Shown here in pieces: positions 8,772-17,640 of a stretch of 64,000 nucleotides of DNA (the first letter of the stretch is position 1; the number at the start of each line of letters is the position of its first letter). Under the pieces are notes generated by a model. That model saw nothing but the letters and a program-made list of their open reading frames with translations, was not told the DNA's origin and did no database searches. A program made the translations under genes and the position numbers. Source of the DNA: FW021-bin31 sp964647485 (GTDB lineage: Bacteria > Bacteroidota > Bacteroidia > Chitinophagales > Chitinophagaceae); contig CAZYHV010000003.1 in the NCBI GenBank assembly GCA_964647485.1, positions 62,001 through 126,000 on the forward strand, in the 5' to 3' direction.

Positions 8772-9419
8772 ATGGAATACATTATTGAATCTATTCAACG
8801 CTTTTTAGATCCGGATTGGATCATGAAAAATGGAGGTCTATATTTGGTCTTACTTATTTTATTTATTGAAGTAGGCTTCTTTTTTGGTTTTTTCCTTCCG
8901 GGAGATCCGCTTTTATTTATTTCGGGCATGGTCATAGGGGCTGCAAATGAAACGCCATATCCTTTTAATGGCGAAATCTTAAATCTCACCTTTTGGATGT
9001 CTCTTTTTATGATGTCAACCATACTTGGAAATTGTGCAGGTTATTGGATTGGAGCAAAATTTGGACATATATTAAATAATAAAAAAGAAAATTGGTTCTT
9101 TAAAAGAAAGCATATTGAGGCTGCTCATGATTTTTATAAGAAAAAAGGTGGCTTTGCTATTGCCATCGCTCGTTTCTTACCTATTGTTCGCACCTTTGCA
9201 CCATTAATAGGAGGAATGGTAAAAATGAATTTTCAAAAGTTTAGTTTTTATAATATCTTGGGAGCTATTATTTGGGTAGTCAGCATAACAACACTAGGGT
9301 TTTTGTTGGGAGATAGCCCTTGGGTGAGGTCTAATTTAGAATATGTTATTATAGGTTTGGTCATCGTGGTTACTGCTCCTGTTATCCTGAAAGCAAGATT
9401 TAAAAAGACGAGAGCATAA
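8772..9419 (+). CDS. DedA family membrane protein
   Basis: A 215-residue polytopic inner-membrane protein. Typical DedA landmarks are the re-entrant N-terminal segment VGFFFGFFLPGDPLLFISG, the GYWIGAKFG helix, and the arginine-bearing motif IARFLPIVRTFAPLIGGM. Members transport or flip lipids such as undecaprenyl phosphate and support membrane homeostasis. It sits 54 bases after the phosphatase on the same strand and may share its transcript. Which lipid it handles cannot be read from the sequence. Confidence 0.9.
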   Translation: MEYIIESIQRFLDPDWIMKNGGLYLVLLILFIEVGFFFGFFLPGDPLLFISGMVIGAANETPYPFNGEILNLTFWMSLFMMSTILGNCAGYWIGAKFGHILNNKKENWFFKRKHIEAAHDFYKKKGGFAIAIARFLPIVRTFAPLIGGMVKMNFQKFSFYNILGAIIWVVSITTLGFLLGDSPWVRSNLEYVIIGLVIVVTAPVILKARFKKTRA

Positions 9420-9516
9420 TATTGTTTTTTTGATTTTTTGTCCGGATATTGCGGATTCAACATCAAATGGTATATGCTTCTAAGAGTTCCATCATCAACA
9501 CCTAAAATAAAAGAGA

Positions 9517-10155
9517 ATGAATATTGGTAATTTCTTTCGTGCCTTTCAGCCGAAGGATAAAGTTTTTTACGTTTTATTTGATAATGTAACAAAGAATCTT
9601 GTCAGAATGGCCGGGGAGTTTAAAGATAAACTGGATGGTGAAACTCCGGTCGACTCTTCTTTTTTGGATAAGATGAAACAATTTGAGCATGATAATGATG
9701 AGTTGACTCATGCAGTGTATTTAGAATTGAGTAAAAACTTTATTACGCCTTTTGATCGAGAGGACATACATACTATGGCTTCTGTATTGGATGATATTGC
9801 CGATTATATTTATGCCTCTACCGAGTATATTGTTCGATATAAAACCCCTTATCAAAAAGCTTATTTTACTTTTGCCAAACTTATTTATGAAGCTTGTCTT
9901 GAGATTCAATCCGCTATGACCAACCTTAAAGGCTTTAAAAATCCTGAAACGGTAGAAAACTGTTGTATAAAGGTCAATTCTATTGAAAATGAGGCTGATA
10001 GTTTGCTGTCTGATACGATGGTAGAATTGTTTGAGGAGGGAGATGCAGTTAAAATAATAAAAGTATCTACAGTACTTGAAAATTTGGAAACGGTAACCGA
10101 TAAAGCAGAGGCTGCAGCGAATACGATTCAAAGTATAATGATAAAATTTTCTTAA
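9517..10155 (+). CDS. DUF47 (PhoU-like) phosphate transport accessory protein
   Basis: A 212-residue all-helical cytoplasmic protein of the DUF47/TIGR00153 family, related to PhoU. Metal-binding-type acidic motifs occur as EHDNDELTHAVY and IENEADSLLSDTMVELF, each repeated in the two helical halves. Such proteins nearly always precede a Pit transporter and are thought to regulate it. Here the pit gene starts 12 bases downstream, so the pair is an operon. Confidence 0.9.
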   Translation: MNIGNFFRAFQPKDKVFYVLFDNVTKNLVRMAGEFKDKLDGETPVDSSFLDKMKQFEHDNDELTHAVYLELSKNFITPFDREDIHTMASVLDDIADYIYASTEYIVRYKTPYQKAYFTFAKLIYEACLEIQSAMTNLKGFKNPETVENCCIKVNSIENEADSLLSDTMVELFEEGDAVKIIKVSTVLENLETVTDKAEAAANTIQSIMIKFS

Positions 10156-10167
10156 TTACAATTCAAT

Positions 10168-11307
10168 ATGGGCTTACCAGCTTTATTAGTGGCAATTATT
10201 ATTATTGCTTTGGTTTTTGATTTTATTAATGGTTTTCATGATTCTGCCAACTCTATTGCGACCATTGTCTCTACGAGAACTTTATCCCCTTTTCAGGCTG
10301 TCCTTTGGGCTGCTCTATGGAATTTTGTAGCTTTTTTTATTGCAGCATATGTTATCGGGGAGTTTAAGATTGGAAATACAGTAGCAAAAATTGTATCTTC
10401 CGACTATATTACTTTGGAAGTAATTTTTGCCGGTATTGTAGCTGCAGTTATCTGGAATTTGATTACTTGGTGGTTTGGGATACCTTCTTCTTCCTCTCAT
10501 ACCTTGATAGGCGGTTTCTTAGGAGCAGCATTGATGCATGCTTTTGTATTAAATTATGGTCAAACCTTTTCTTCTTATCCGGATGTGTCTTGGCTACAGC
10601 GTGTGAATCTATCTGTTCAAACTATGTTTTCTCAAAATATTGTGCGATATGGTAAGGTTATTCCTATCTTTCTATTTATTTTTCTTGCTCCCATCATCGG
10701 GATGTTTATAGCTGTTATAATCAATACCATTATTGTCCATTTATTTAAAAAAACAAAGCCTCGTAAAGCTGAAAGGTCTTTTAGAAGATTGCAATTAGTC
10801 TCTTCCGGATTATTTAGCCTGGGACATGGTTTGAATGATGCTCAGAAAGTAATGGGTATTATCGGAGCGGCAGTGATATATTATCATGTGCAAATGATTC
10901 ACGATCCACAATATACTACTTTGTCGGCAGCGGAGCAATTTAGTTATTTTACCGACCATTATTTGTGGGTGCCTTTTACTTCTTTTGTAGTTATAGGTTT
11001 GGGAACGATGAGTGGAGGATGGAAGATTATTAAAACCATGGGTACAAAAATTACGAAGGTGACTTCTTTAGAAGGGGTAAGTGCAGAAACGGCAGGTGCT
11101 ATTACCTTGTTTATAACCGATCATTTAGGAATTCCTGTTTCAACCACTCATACGATTACAGGATCCATAGTAGGAGTAGGCCTTACAAAACGGGTTTCTG
11201 CCGTTCGTTGGGGAGTGACCGTGAATCTTCTTTGGGCTTGGATTTTGACCATCCCTTTAAGTGCCTTTATTGCAGGAATATTTTATTTGATTTTAAGGCT
11301 CTTTTGA
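10168..11307 (+). CDS. pit: Pit family inorganic phosphate transporter
   Basis: A 379-residue membrane protein with about ten transmembrane helices. The two inverted PiT signature repeats are visible: DFINGFHDSANSIATIVSTR near the N-terminus and LGHGLNDAQKVMGIIG in the middle. PSSSSHTLIGG and PVSTTHTITGSIVG are the paired Ser/Thr-His motifs of the second half-repeats. It is a low-affinity metal-phosphate symporter driven by ion gradient. It forms an operon with the DUF47 gene 12 bases upstream and converges with the DUF2490 gene. Confidence 0.93.
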   Translation: MGLPALLVAIIIIALVFDFINGFHDSANSIATIVSTRTLSPFQAVLWAALWNFVAFFIAAYVIGEFKIGNTVAKIVSSDYITLEVIFAGIVAAVIWNLITWWFGIPSSSSHTLIGGFLGAALMHAFVLNYGQTFSSYPDVSWLQRVNLSVQTMFSQNIVRYGKVIPIFLFIFLAPIIGMFIAVIINTIIVHLFKKTKPRKAERSFRRLQLVSSGLFSLGHGLNDAQKVMGIIGAAVIYYHVQMIHDPQYTTLSAAEQFSYFTDHYLWVPFTSFVVIGLGTMSGGWKIIKTMGTKITKVTSLEGVSAETAGAITLFITDHLGIPVSTTHTITGSIVGVGLTKRVSAVRWGVTVNLLWAWILTIPLSAFIAGIFYLILRLF

Positions 11308-11316
11308 TCTCTTTTT

Positions 11317-12093
11317 TTATGAAAAAGGGTTTTCCCAGATCAAATCAAAGGCCAAGTAAGAAGTAGAGGAAGGTGAGGATTTTCCTATGAGATCATTCAT
11401 GTAGCCAAGGTTGAAAGTAAATGGTATATTTTGTGGAGCGTAGGAATAATAGATGGAAAATCGGCTGTCGGTATATTTGAAATCTGTCCAGTTTTTGGTT
11501 TGACTCAAATAAGAAGTAGAAAAAAGTTGTTCGGAATAAAGAAGTAGGCGATGAGATTCATCGGGAACCAAGGGAATCGAAAATTTTAATCTCAAACGAG
11601 ATCTAATTTGTAAACTTTCAGGGTAGTTATTGAAGTCAGGATCATAATATTTTTGAAATTCTTGACGTAGGGTAGGAGTGATGGTCATAAAAGGAGTTTG
11701 GAAAAAGTATGAAAAACGACCATAAATTCTGAATTCTTGTTTCATTCCGGGATCTTTTTTGTTATATGGGGCTTCTTTTTGATATAGATTTTGTCTTCGA
11801 TAACTGAATGCGAAGGAGTATTCCCAATCGGGACGAAATTGATTATAAAATTCTTGATTAATAACCCAAAGTCCTTCTCTGGAAAGTGGAGAACGATTGT
11901 CAGGACGACTCATGCGTCCTGTTGCGATATAGGTTGTTGATTGCCATCCTAAATCTTGAAGGGTGTCCAATTTTTGCTTTATGCCAAAAGCCAGCCAACT
12001 TGCCATATGATGTTCTCCTAATCCGGCAGGAATAATTTGACCAGAAGAAAATAAAGGAAGAAACAACAAAAAGGTAAACAGTAATCTTTTCAT
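11317..12093 (-). CDS. DUF2490 outer-membrane-like protein
   Basis: A 258-residue exported protein (MKRLLFTFLLFLPLFSSGQ) with strongly alternating aromatic and charged residues (WEYSFAFSYRRQNLY, YGRFSYFFQTPF), ending NPFS, compatible with a small outer-membrane beta-barrel. The pattern DxxxWQSTTYIATGRMSRPDNR and the length fit DUF2490. Function unknown. The open frame extends to a TTG at 12105; the ATG at 12093 is the start because it begins the signal peptide. It is convergent with the pit gene only 9 bases away. Confidence 0.75.
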   Translation of the reverse strand: MKRLLFTFLLFLPLFSSGQIIPAGLGEHHMASWLAFGIKQKLDTLQDLGWQSTTYIATGRMSRPDNRSPLSREGLWVINQEFYNQFRPDWEYSFAFSYRRQNLYQKEAPYNKKDPGMKQEFRIYGRFSYFFQTPFMTITPTLRQEFQKYYDPDFNNYPESLQIRSRLRLKFSIPLVPDESHRLLLYSEQLFSTSYLSQTKNWTDFKYTDSRFSIYYSYAPQNIPFTFNLGYMNDLIGKSSPSSTSYLAFDLIWENPFS

Positions 12094-12257
12094 AAAATAA
12101 AACAAGACCTGATTTCTATATAGGGCTAAATTAATTTCTTTTATCGTAAAATGATAATGATTTGATAAAGTTTTGACTTAATGAATACATAATTATTAGA
12201 AAATCAGGGGGGGATTGAATGATTTATAATAAAATATAAAATACAATAGAAATTGAT

Positions 12258-12265
12258 TATCTTTG
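12258..12265 (+). promoter_or_regulatory. -7 promoter box for nhaA
   Basis: TATCTTTG matching TAnnTTTG, 26 bases before the nhaA ATG. Confidence 0.5.
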
Positions 12266-12291
12266 GTTATTAAGAAAAAAAAGAAAGGTTT

Positions 12292-13446
12292 ATGCAAGCA
12301 TTAAAGTTATTCAATTCCTTTATCAAGAGCGAAAAAACAGGAGGCATTCTTCTAATATGTTGTACTCTTATTTCTTTGTTCATCGCAAATAGCGGTCTTG
12401 GGCATAGTTATCATCAATTTTGGCAAACTACGATCGCCAGTGAGTCCCTCGAACATTGGATCAATGATGGGCTTATGACGATCTTTTTTTTACTGATTGG
12501 TCTTGAGCTGGAACGGGAAATCTATAAAGGGGAACTTGCAAACGTGAAAGATGCACTTTTCCCGATCTTTGGTGCGATAGGAGGGATGCTCCTCCCCGCG
12601 GGTATATATTTAGTAATTAATTGGGGTACGGCTACCCAATCTGGTGTTGGAATACCGATGGCTACGGATATTGCTTTTGCTTTGGGAATACTTTCCCTAT
12701 TAGGGAAAAGGGTACCAACCTCTTTAAAGGTGTTTCTTGTGGCGTTGGCAATTATAGATGATTTGGGAGCTATTTTAATTATTGCATTCTTTTATACGGA
12801 AACCCTCATTTTTACAAACCTCTTTATTGCTTTAGGTATTTTCTGTCTTTTGATCATTTTAAATGTCTTAAGAGTCAAATATCTGTTGATTTATTTAATC
12901 GGCGGGGTTTTTATGTGGTATTTTATGTTACATTCGGGCGTCCATGCTACCATCACCGGAGTCTTATTGGCTTTTGCGATTCCTTTTAAGGGAAAAGGGG
13001 AAGCTTCCTCTCCTTCTTTGGTTTTAGAACATTTTTTACAAAATCCGGTAGCTTTTATTATCCTACCCATTTTTGCATTAGCTAATACTGCGATCCCCAT
13101 TAATGGTAGTATCGGAGACGTTTTAGTAGAGTCATACAGCTTAGGTATTGCTGCAGGACTAATTTTAGGGAAGCCTCTGGGTATTTTTACATTTACCTTT
13201 CTTAGTACCAAATTGAAGCTTTGTTCTCTGCCTTCTGATTTGGATTGGAGTAAAATTATAAGTGTAGGACTTTTAGCCGGAATAGGTTTTACGATGTCTA
13301 TCTTTATTACCTTACTCGCCTTTAAGGATGGAACGGTGATAAATAATGCGAAATTTATTATTTTACTCAGTTCCTCAGTAGCAGGTATAGGGGGTTTCCT
13401 TTGTTTAAAAATAAGGTTAAGACAAAAGGCGCTGTCTAAAACGTAG
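12292..13446 (+). CDS. nhaA: Na+/H+ antiporter NhaA
   Basis: A 384-residue, roughly 12-helix inner-membrane antiporter. Diagnostic segments are NDGLMTIFFLLIGLELERE, MATDIAFALGILSLLG and ALAIIDDLGAILIIA; the paired aspartates (IDD) correspond to the transport-site Asp163/Asp164 of the E. coli protein, and ATDIAFALG contains the conserved Asp133 region. It exports Na+ in exchange for protons for pH and salt control. A second cation antiporter gene starts 8 bases downstream, so the two form an operon. Confidence 0.95.
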   Translation: MQALKLFNSFIKSEKTGGILLICCTLISLFIANSGLGHSYHQFWQTTIASESLEHWINDGLMTIFFLLIGLELEREIYKGELANVKDALFPIFGAIGGMLLPAGIYLVINWGTATQSGVGIPMATDIAFALGILSLLGKRVPTSLKVFLVALAIIDDLGAILIIAFFYTETLIFTNLFIALGIFCLLIILNVLRVKYLLIYLIGGVFMWYFMLHSGVHATITGVLLAFAIPFKGKGEASSPSLVLEHFLQNPVAFIILPIFALANTAIPINGSIGDVLVESYSLGIAAGLILGKPLGIFTFTFLSTKLKLCSLPSDLDWSKIISVGLLAGIGFTMSIFITLLAFKDGTVINNAKFIILLSSSVAGIGGFLCLKIRLRQKALSKT

Positions 13447-13454
13447 AAGTAGAA

Positions 13455-14939
13455 ATGAATTTAACCATCGAAAATATTTTATTGGTAGGCTCTCTATTGT
13501 TATTCGTAAGTATTATCTTGGGAAAGACTTCTTATCGTTTTGGGGTTCCTATTTTGTTACTTTTTTTGGCTATAGGCATGTTGGCCGGATCTGATGGTAT
13601 AGGAGGGATACATTTTGATAATCATAAAACAGCACAGTTCATCGGTGTCGTTTCACTTAATTTTATCCTATTTTCCGGAGGGTTGGATACGCATTGGAGT
13701 TCGGTCAAACCTATTTTAAAGGAAGGAATTGTATTATCCACCTTAGGCGTTTTGTTAACGGCTTTCTGTTTGGGGATGTTTGTATGGATGATAACAGATT
13801 TTACGGTGTATGAGAGCTTATTGCTGGGATCCATTGTTTCCTCTACCGATGCAGCAGCCGTATTTTCTATTTTGCGTTCCAAAAGTTTAGCATTAGGAAC
13901 AAATTTGCGTCCCACTTTAGAGCTGGAGAGTGGAAGTAATGACCCGATGGCGTATGTGTTGACTATTGCATTCCTGAGCCTGGTCATGAATCCGGAGGAA
14001 AGTGTAACTTCAGTTATTTTCTTATTTTTTCAGCAGATGTTGATTGGAGGAATAGCCGGTTTCCTGTTTGGAAAGTTGAGTAAGATCGTTATCAATAGAA
14101 TCAATCTTGGATTTAAGGGACTGTACCCGGTATTGGTTATTGCTTTGATGTTTATTACCTTCTCAACCACAGATTTTATTGGAGGAAATGGTTTTTTGGC
14201 GATCTACATTTGTGCTGTATATTTAGGAAATCAGGATCTTATTCATAAAAAAAATATCTTGGGAATGTATGATGGTTTGGCTTGGTTGATGCAAATTGTA
14301 TTGTTTCTGACCCTGGGCTTACTGGTTTTTCCATCGGAAATTATTCCCTTTATAGGGATAGGGCTGCTTATTTCATTATTTCTAATTTTGGTTGCTCGTC
14401 CTGTAAGTGTCTTACTGAGTTTGGTTTTCTTCAAGATGAAATTAAGAAGACGACTTTATATTTCCTGGGTGGGGCTGCGTGGTGCTGTACCCATCGTATT
14501 TGCAACCTATCCTCTTTTAGCAGGAATAGACAAAGCAAATATGATATTCAATATTGTCTTTTTTATTTCAGTGACTTCTGTTTTGATTCAAGGTACTTCT
14601 TTATCGCTTTTCGCGAAATGGCTCAATGTTGCCAAACCGGAGGAAGAGAAGAATATCAATAAGGTAGATCGGCTTATTTTTGAATTGCCGAAGACGTCTA
14701 ACCGGGAAATAAAGATTTTACCGAATTCCTATGCCGTAGAAAAAAGAATTGTAGATTTAAATTTTCCGAGTACTGCATTTATTGTAATGATTAGGCGGAA
14801 AGGGGAATATATTCGTCCCAGTGGTGCTACGGAGTTAGCCGCCGGCGATATTTTAACGGTTATAGCCGACAATAGAGAAGCTTTTCGGGAAGTGAATGAA
14901 TCTCTATTTAAATCAGATGCTCCAAAAGAAGGATCCTAA
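13455..14939 (+). CDS. K+/H+ antiporter, CPA1 family with RCK_C domain
   Basis: A 494-residue protein: residues 1 to about 390 form a CPA1 Na+/H+-exchanger-type membrane domain (GVVSLNFILFSGGLDTHW, SSTDAAAVFSILR, LELESGSNDPMAYVLTIAFL, WVGLRGAVPIVFATYPLL), and residues from about 400 form a cytoplasmic TrkA-C (RCK_C) domain ending in AAGDILTVIADNREAF. This arrangement matches NhaP2/CvrA-type potassium/proton antiporters with nucleotide- or ligand-gated tails. It follows nhaA by 8 bases. Confidence 0.88.
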   Translation: MNLTIENILLVGSLLLFVSIILGKTSYRFGVPILLLFLAIGMLAGSDGIGGIHFDNHKTAQFIGVVSLNFILFSGGLDTHWSSVKPILKEGIVLSTLGVLLTAFCLGMFVWMITDFTVYESLLLGSIVSSTDAAAVFSILRSKSLALGTNLRPTLELESGSNDPMAYVLTIAFLSLVMNPEESVTSVIFLFFQQMLIGGIAGFLFGKLSKIVINRINLGFKGLYPVLVIALMFITFSTTDFIGGNGFLAIYICAVYLGNQDLIHKKNILGMYDGLAWLMQIVLFLTLGLLVFPSEIIPFIGIGLLISLFLILVARPVSVLLSLVFFKMKLRRRLYISWVGLRGAVPIVFATYPLLAGIDKANMIFNIVFFISVTSVLIQGTSLSLFAKWLNVAKPEEEKNINKVDRLIFELPKTSNREIKILPNSYAVEKRIVDLNFPSTAFIVMIRRKGEYIRPSGATELAAGDILTVIADNREAFREVNESLFKSDAPKEGS

Positions 14940-14999
14940 AATGGAGAAAAATAAATAAAATCTTTGGTGTTTTATTGTTATTTCCCTCCTAAATTATTC

Positions 15000-17072
15000 T
15001 TAACTGACCGAACTTCCGGGCTTTACTTTATCATCTCCATTTAAAAATGTGAGTCTTTCGCCTTCTTCAGCGGTCAGAATCATTCCTTCAGAAATGACAC
15101 CTCTCATTTTTCGTGGAGCCAGATTGGCGACTACAGTCACTTGCTTTCCAATGGTGTCTTCCGGTTTGTAATGCTTTGCCAGTCCGGAAACGATGGTTCT
15201 TTTTTCAAAACCCAAATCTACGGTGAATTTTAACAGACGATCGGCTTTTTTCATTTTCTCTGCATCGATGATGGTTCCTATTCTCAAATCCAGTTTACTG
15301 AAATCATCAAATGAGATTTCCGGTTTGACAGGAAGAGGATGCTCGTTCTTTCCCTTTTTAGCTTTGGCAGTTTTGGCTCCTTTTATGAGTTTATCGACCT
15401 GCTTCTGAACGGTTTTATTATCAATTTTACTAAAGAGCAATTCCGGTTGCCTGAGGGTGTAACCGGGTTTTACAAGTTTCATACTCCCTGCATTTTCCCA
15501 TTCCAACATGCGATCTACGACCTTGAGCATATGACAAATTTTCTTTGCGGTATGTGGCATGAAAGGGTTGGTTAAAATAGCCAAGTTTGCTGTTAATTGC
15601 AGGCATACATGGATACAATTGTTAATCAATAATTGATTTTTCTTTTGATCTTCGGGAGTTTTGGATAATAACCAGGGCGCTTTGTCCTGCATGTATTTAT
15701 TTCCTTCTCTTGCTACATCCATAGTAGCTGAAAGTGCATCTCTGAATTTAAAATTTTCTAAAGAGTCGGTCACCTTGTCTTTCAGTTCTTGCAATTTTAA
15801 ACCAATCTCTTTATCTCGTTCATCGGCCACTCTTGCATTGAATCGAGGAACTCTTCCTCCACAAAGTTTATACATCAATACCATCGTACGATTGACGAAG
15901 TTTCCTAGTATGGCAACCAACTCATTGTTATTTCTGCTTTGAAAATCTTTCCAGGTAAAATCATTGTCTTTGTTTTCAGGCATATTGGCGCATAGGACAT
16001 ATCGAAGAACATCTTGTTGATCGGGGAAATCTTTTAGATATTCATGAACCCAAACCGCCCAGTTTTTAGAAGTAGAGACTTTGTCCGTTTCAATATTTAA
16101 AAATTCATTGGCCGGTACATTTTCCGGTAAGATATAATCTCCATGAGCCTTTAACATGGCAGGAAAAGTGATACAATGGAATACAATATTATCTTTTCCA
16201 ATAAAGTGTATAAGGCGCGTATCCTCTTTTTGCCAATAATCTTTCCATCGGTTAGAAACCAGTTCTTTGGTTGCGGAGATGTATCCGATAGGTGCATCAA
16301 ACCAGACATACAGCACTTTCCCTTCGGCATCTTCCAATGGAACTTTGATTCCCCAGTCTCCGTCTCTGGTCATTGCACGGCTCTTTAAGCCATTATCCAA
16401 CCAACTTTTGCATTGTCCGTAAACATTGTTTTTCCAGATTCCTTTTTTCTCGTCAATCCATTCCTTTAGCCAGGGTTCGAATTTTTCCAATGACAAATAC
16501 CAATGTTTGGTTTTTTTCTTTATGGGTTGTGAGTCACTCAGCGTGGATCGTGGATTGATTAATTCATCAGAGCTGAGGGACGAACCACATTTTTCGCATT
16601 GATCGCCGTAGGCTTCTTCATACCCACAAACCGGACAAGTCCCTTTAATATAACGATCAGCCAGGAAAACCTCTTTTTCGGTATCATAGTATTGTTCCGT
16701 TTCTTTGACTTCAAATTGTTGATCATCATATAATTTCTTGAAAAAATCAGCGGCTGTTTTATGATGGATAGGCTTAGATGTTCTACTGAAAATATCGAAA
16801 GATATCCCCATGCCCTCCATGCTGTCACGAATCATCGGATAATAACGGTCGATGATTTCTCTTGGAGTAACGCCCTCCTGCATGGCTTTGATGTTGATGG
16901 CAACACCATGTTCATCTGTCCCTCCAACGAATTGAATAGGCGTCTTTTTTGCTCGTTGGAATCGTACATATATATCGGCAGGCAAATAACAACCGGCTAG
17001 ATGACCAATATGTATCGGACCGTTTGCGTAAGGTAATGCTGCAGTTACTAAAGTTCTATTGTATTTCGCCAT
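15000..17072 (-). CDS. metG: methionine-tRNA ligase
   Basis: A 690-residue class I synthetase charging tRNA-Met. The HIGH motif appears in NGPIHIGHLAGCY, a zinc knuckle in CPVCGYEEAYGDQCEKCG, and the KMSKS equivalent is VSTSKN, as is common in this phylum. The C-terminal about 110 residues are a Trbp111/EMAP-II tRNA-binding domain (FSKLDLRIGTIIDAEKM, MRGVISEGMILTA) that aids dimerisation and tRNA binding. A TAAATTTG promoter box lies 9 bases before the ATG. It is divergent from the marR gene. Confidence 0.96.
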   Translation of the reverse strand: MAKYNRTLVTAALPYANGPIHIGHLAGCYLPADIYVRFQRAKKTPIQFVGGTDEHGVAINIKAMQEGVTPREIIDRYYPMIRDSMEGMGISFDIFSRTSKPIHHKTAADFFKKLYDDQQFEVKETEQYYDTEKEVFLADRYIKGTCPVCGYEEAYGDQCEKCGSSLSSDELINPRSTLSDSQPIKKKTKHWYLSLEKFEPWLKEWIDEKKGIWKNNVYGQCKSWLDNGLKSRAMTRDGDWGIKVPLEDAEGKVLYVWFDAPIGYISATKELVSNRWKDYWQKEDTRLIHFIGKDNIVFHCITFPAMLKAHGDYILPENVPANEFLNIETDKVSTSKNWAVWVHEYLKDFPDQQDVLRYVLCANMPENKDNDFTWKDFQSRNNNELVAILGNFVNRTMVLMYKLCGGRVPRFNARVADERDKEIGLKLQELKDKVTDSLENFKFRDALSATMDVAREGNKYMQDKAPWLLSKTPEDQKKNQLLINNCIHVCLQLTANLAILTNPFMPHTAKKICHMLKVVDRMLEWENAGSMKLVKPGYTLRQPELLFSKIDNKTVQKQVDKLIKGAKTAKAKKGKNEHPLPVKPEISFDDFSKLDLRIGTIIDAEKMKKADRLLKFTVDLGFEKRTIVSGLAKHYKPEDTIGKQVTVVANLAPRKMRGVISEGMILTAEEGERLTFLNGDDKVKPGSSVS

Positions 17073-17080
17073 AATGACGG

Positions 17081-17088
17081 CAAATTTA
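17081..17088 (-). promoter_or_regulatory. -7 promoter box for metG
   Basis: Minus-strand TAAATTTG immediately upstream of the metG ATG; transcription would start within a few bases of the start codon. Confidence 0.5.
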
Positions 17089-17126
17089 AGGAAAAGGAAG
17101 TTAGAAATAAGTAGATTGTTTAAAAA

Positions 17127-17148
17127 AATAGTTGACTATTCAACTATT
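17127..17148. promoter_or_regulatory. palindromic operator upstream of marR
   Basis: AATAGTTGA-CTAT-TCAACTATT: perfect 9-bp arms around 4 bases. It lies 6 bases before the TACCTTTG box and covers the -33 region, so a bound dimer would block RNA polymerase. The size and symmetry fit a MarR dimer; autoregulation by the adjacent MarR protein is inferred. Confidence 0.7.
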
Positions 17149-17153
17149 TAATC

Positions 17154-17161
17154 TACCTTTG
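17154..17161 (+). promoter_or_regulatory. -7 promoter box for marR-transporter operon
   Basis: TACCTTTG, 20 bases before the marR ATG, with a TTGAC element 22 bases upstream inside the palindromic operator. Confidence 0.6.
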
Positions 17162-17181
17162 CCATTTTTAAAAGAACAGAT

Positions 17182-17616
17182 ATGGATCAAGACAGAGCGA
17201 TAACGGCCATATTCTCGCGTACTTCCAGACTTTATAGAATGCGATTGAATGCAACTTTGACAGAGGAAAATATCGATTTGAGTTCTGAGATGTGTGGGAT
17301 GCTGATTGAATTAGGAAAAGAAGAAGGGAAAACGCAACAAGAATTGGGGCAGATTCTTTTTAAAGATAAGGGAGGAGTTACCAAAATTCTTAAAAGCTTG
17401 GCAAAAAGAGGATTGATTTATGCAAAGGAAGGGACTTCTGATAAGCGATATAAAAACATTTTCCTTACACATGAAGGGAAAAAAGTCCTCAGCAAAGTCC
17501 AACCTATTGTGCAGGAGCTGAGAGCTTTTACGCTGAAAAATATAGATAAGAACGATATTAATCTGACCAGGGAAGTGTTGAAAAAGATGATTCACAATCT
17601 TACCTCTGATTTTTAA
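17182..17616 (+). CDS. MarR family transcriptional regulator
   Basis: A 144-residue winged-helix regulator. The HTH lies at about 50-75 (KTQQELGQILFKDKGGVTKI), followed by the wing (GLIYAKEGTSDKRYKNIFLT), with dimerisation helices at both ends. The preceding palindrome at 17127-17148 overlaps the promoter and is the likely operator, giving negative autoregulation relieved by a ligand. The transporter gene begins 24 bases downstream and is the probable regulated target. The ligand is unknown. Confidence 0.9.
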   Translation: MDQDRAITAIFSRTSRLYRMRLNATLTEENIDLSSEMCGMLIELGKEEGKTQQELGQILFKDKGGVTKILKSLAKRGLIYAKEGTSDKRYKNIFLTHEGKKVLSKVQPIVQELRAFTLKNIDKNDINLTREVLKKMIHNLTSDF

Positions 17617-17640
17617 ATTCAGCTGAAGATAAAGGTGATT

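Noticed and set aside
11304..11345. TTTGATCT...AGATCAAA as a terminator between pit and DUF2490 genes
   Set aside because: The arms are 8 bp with a very long loop and overlap both stop codons; too weak to call.
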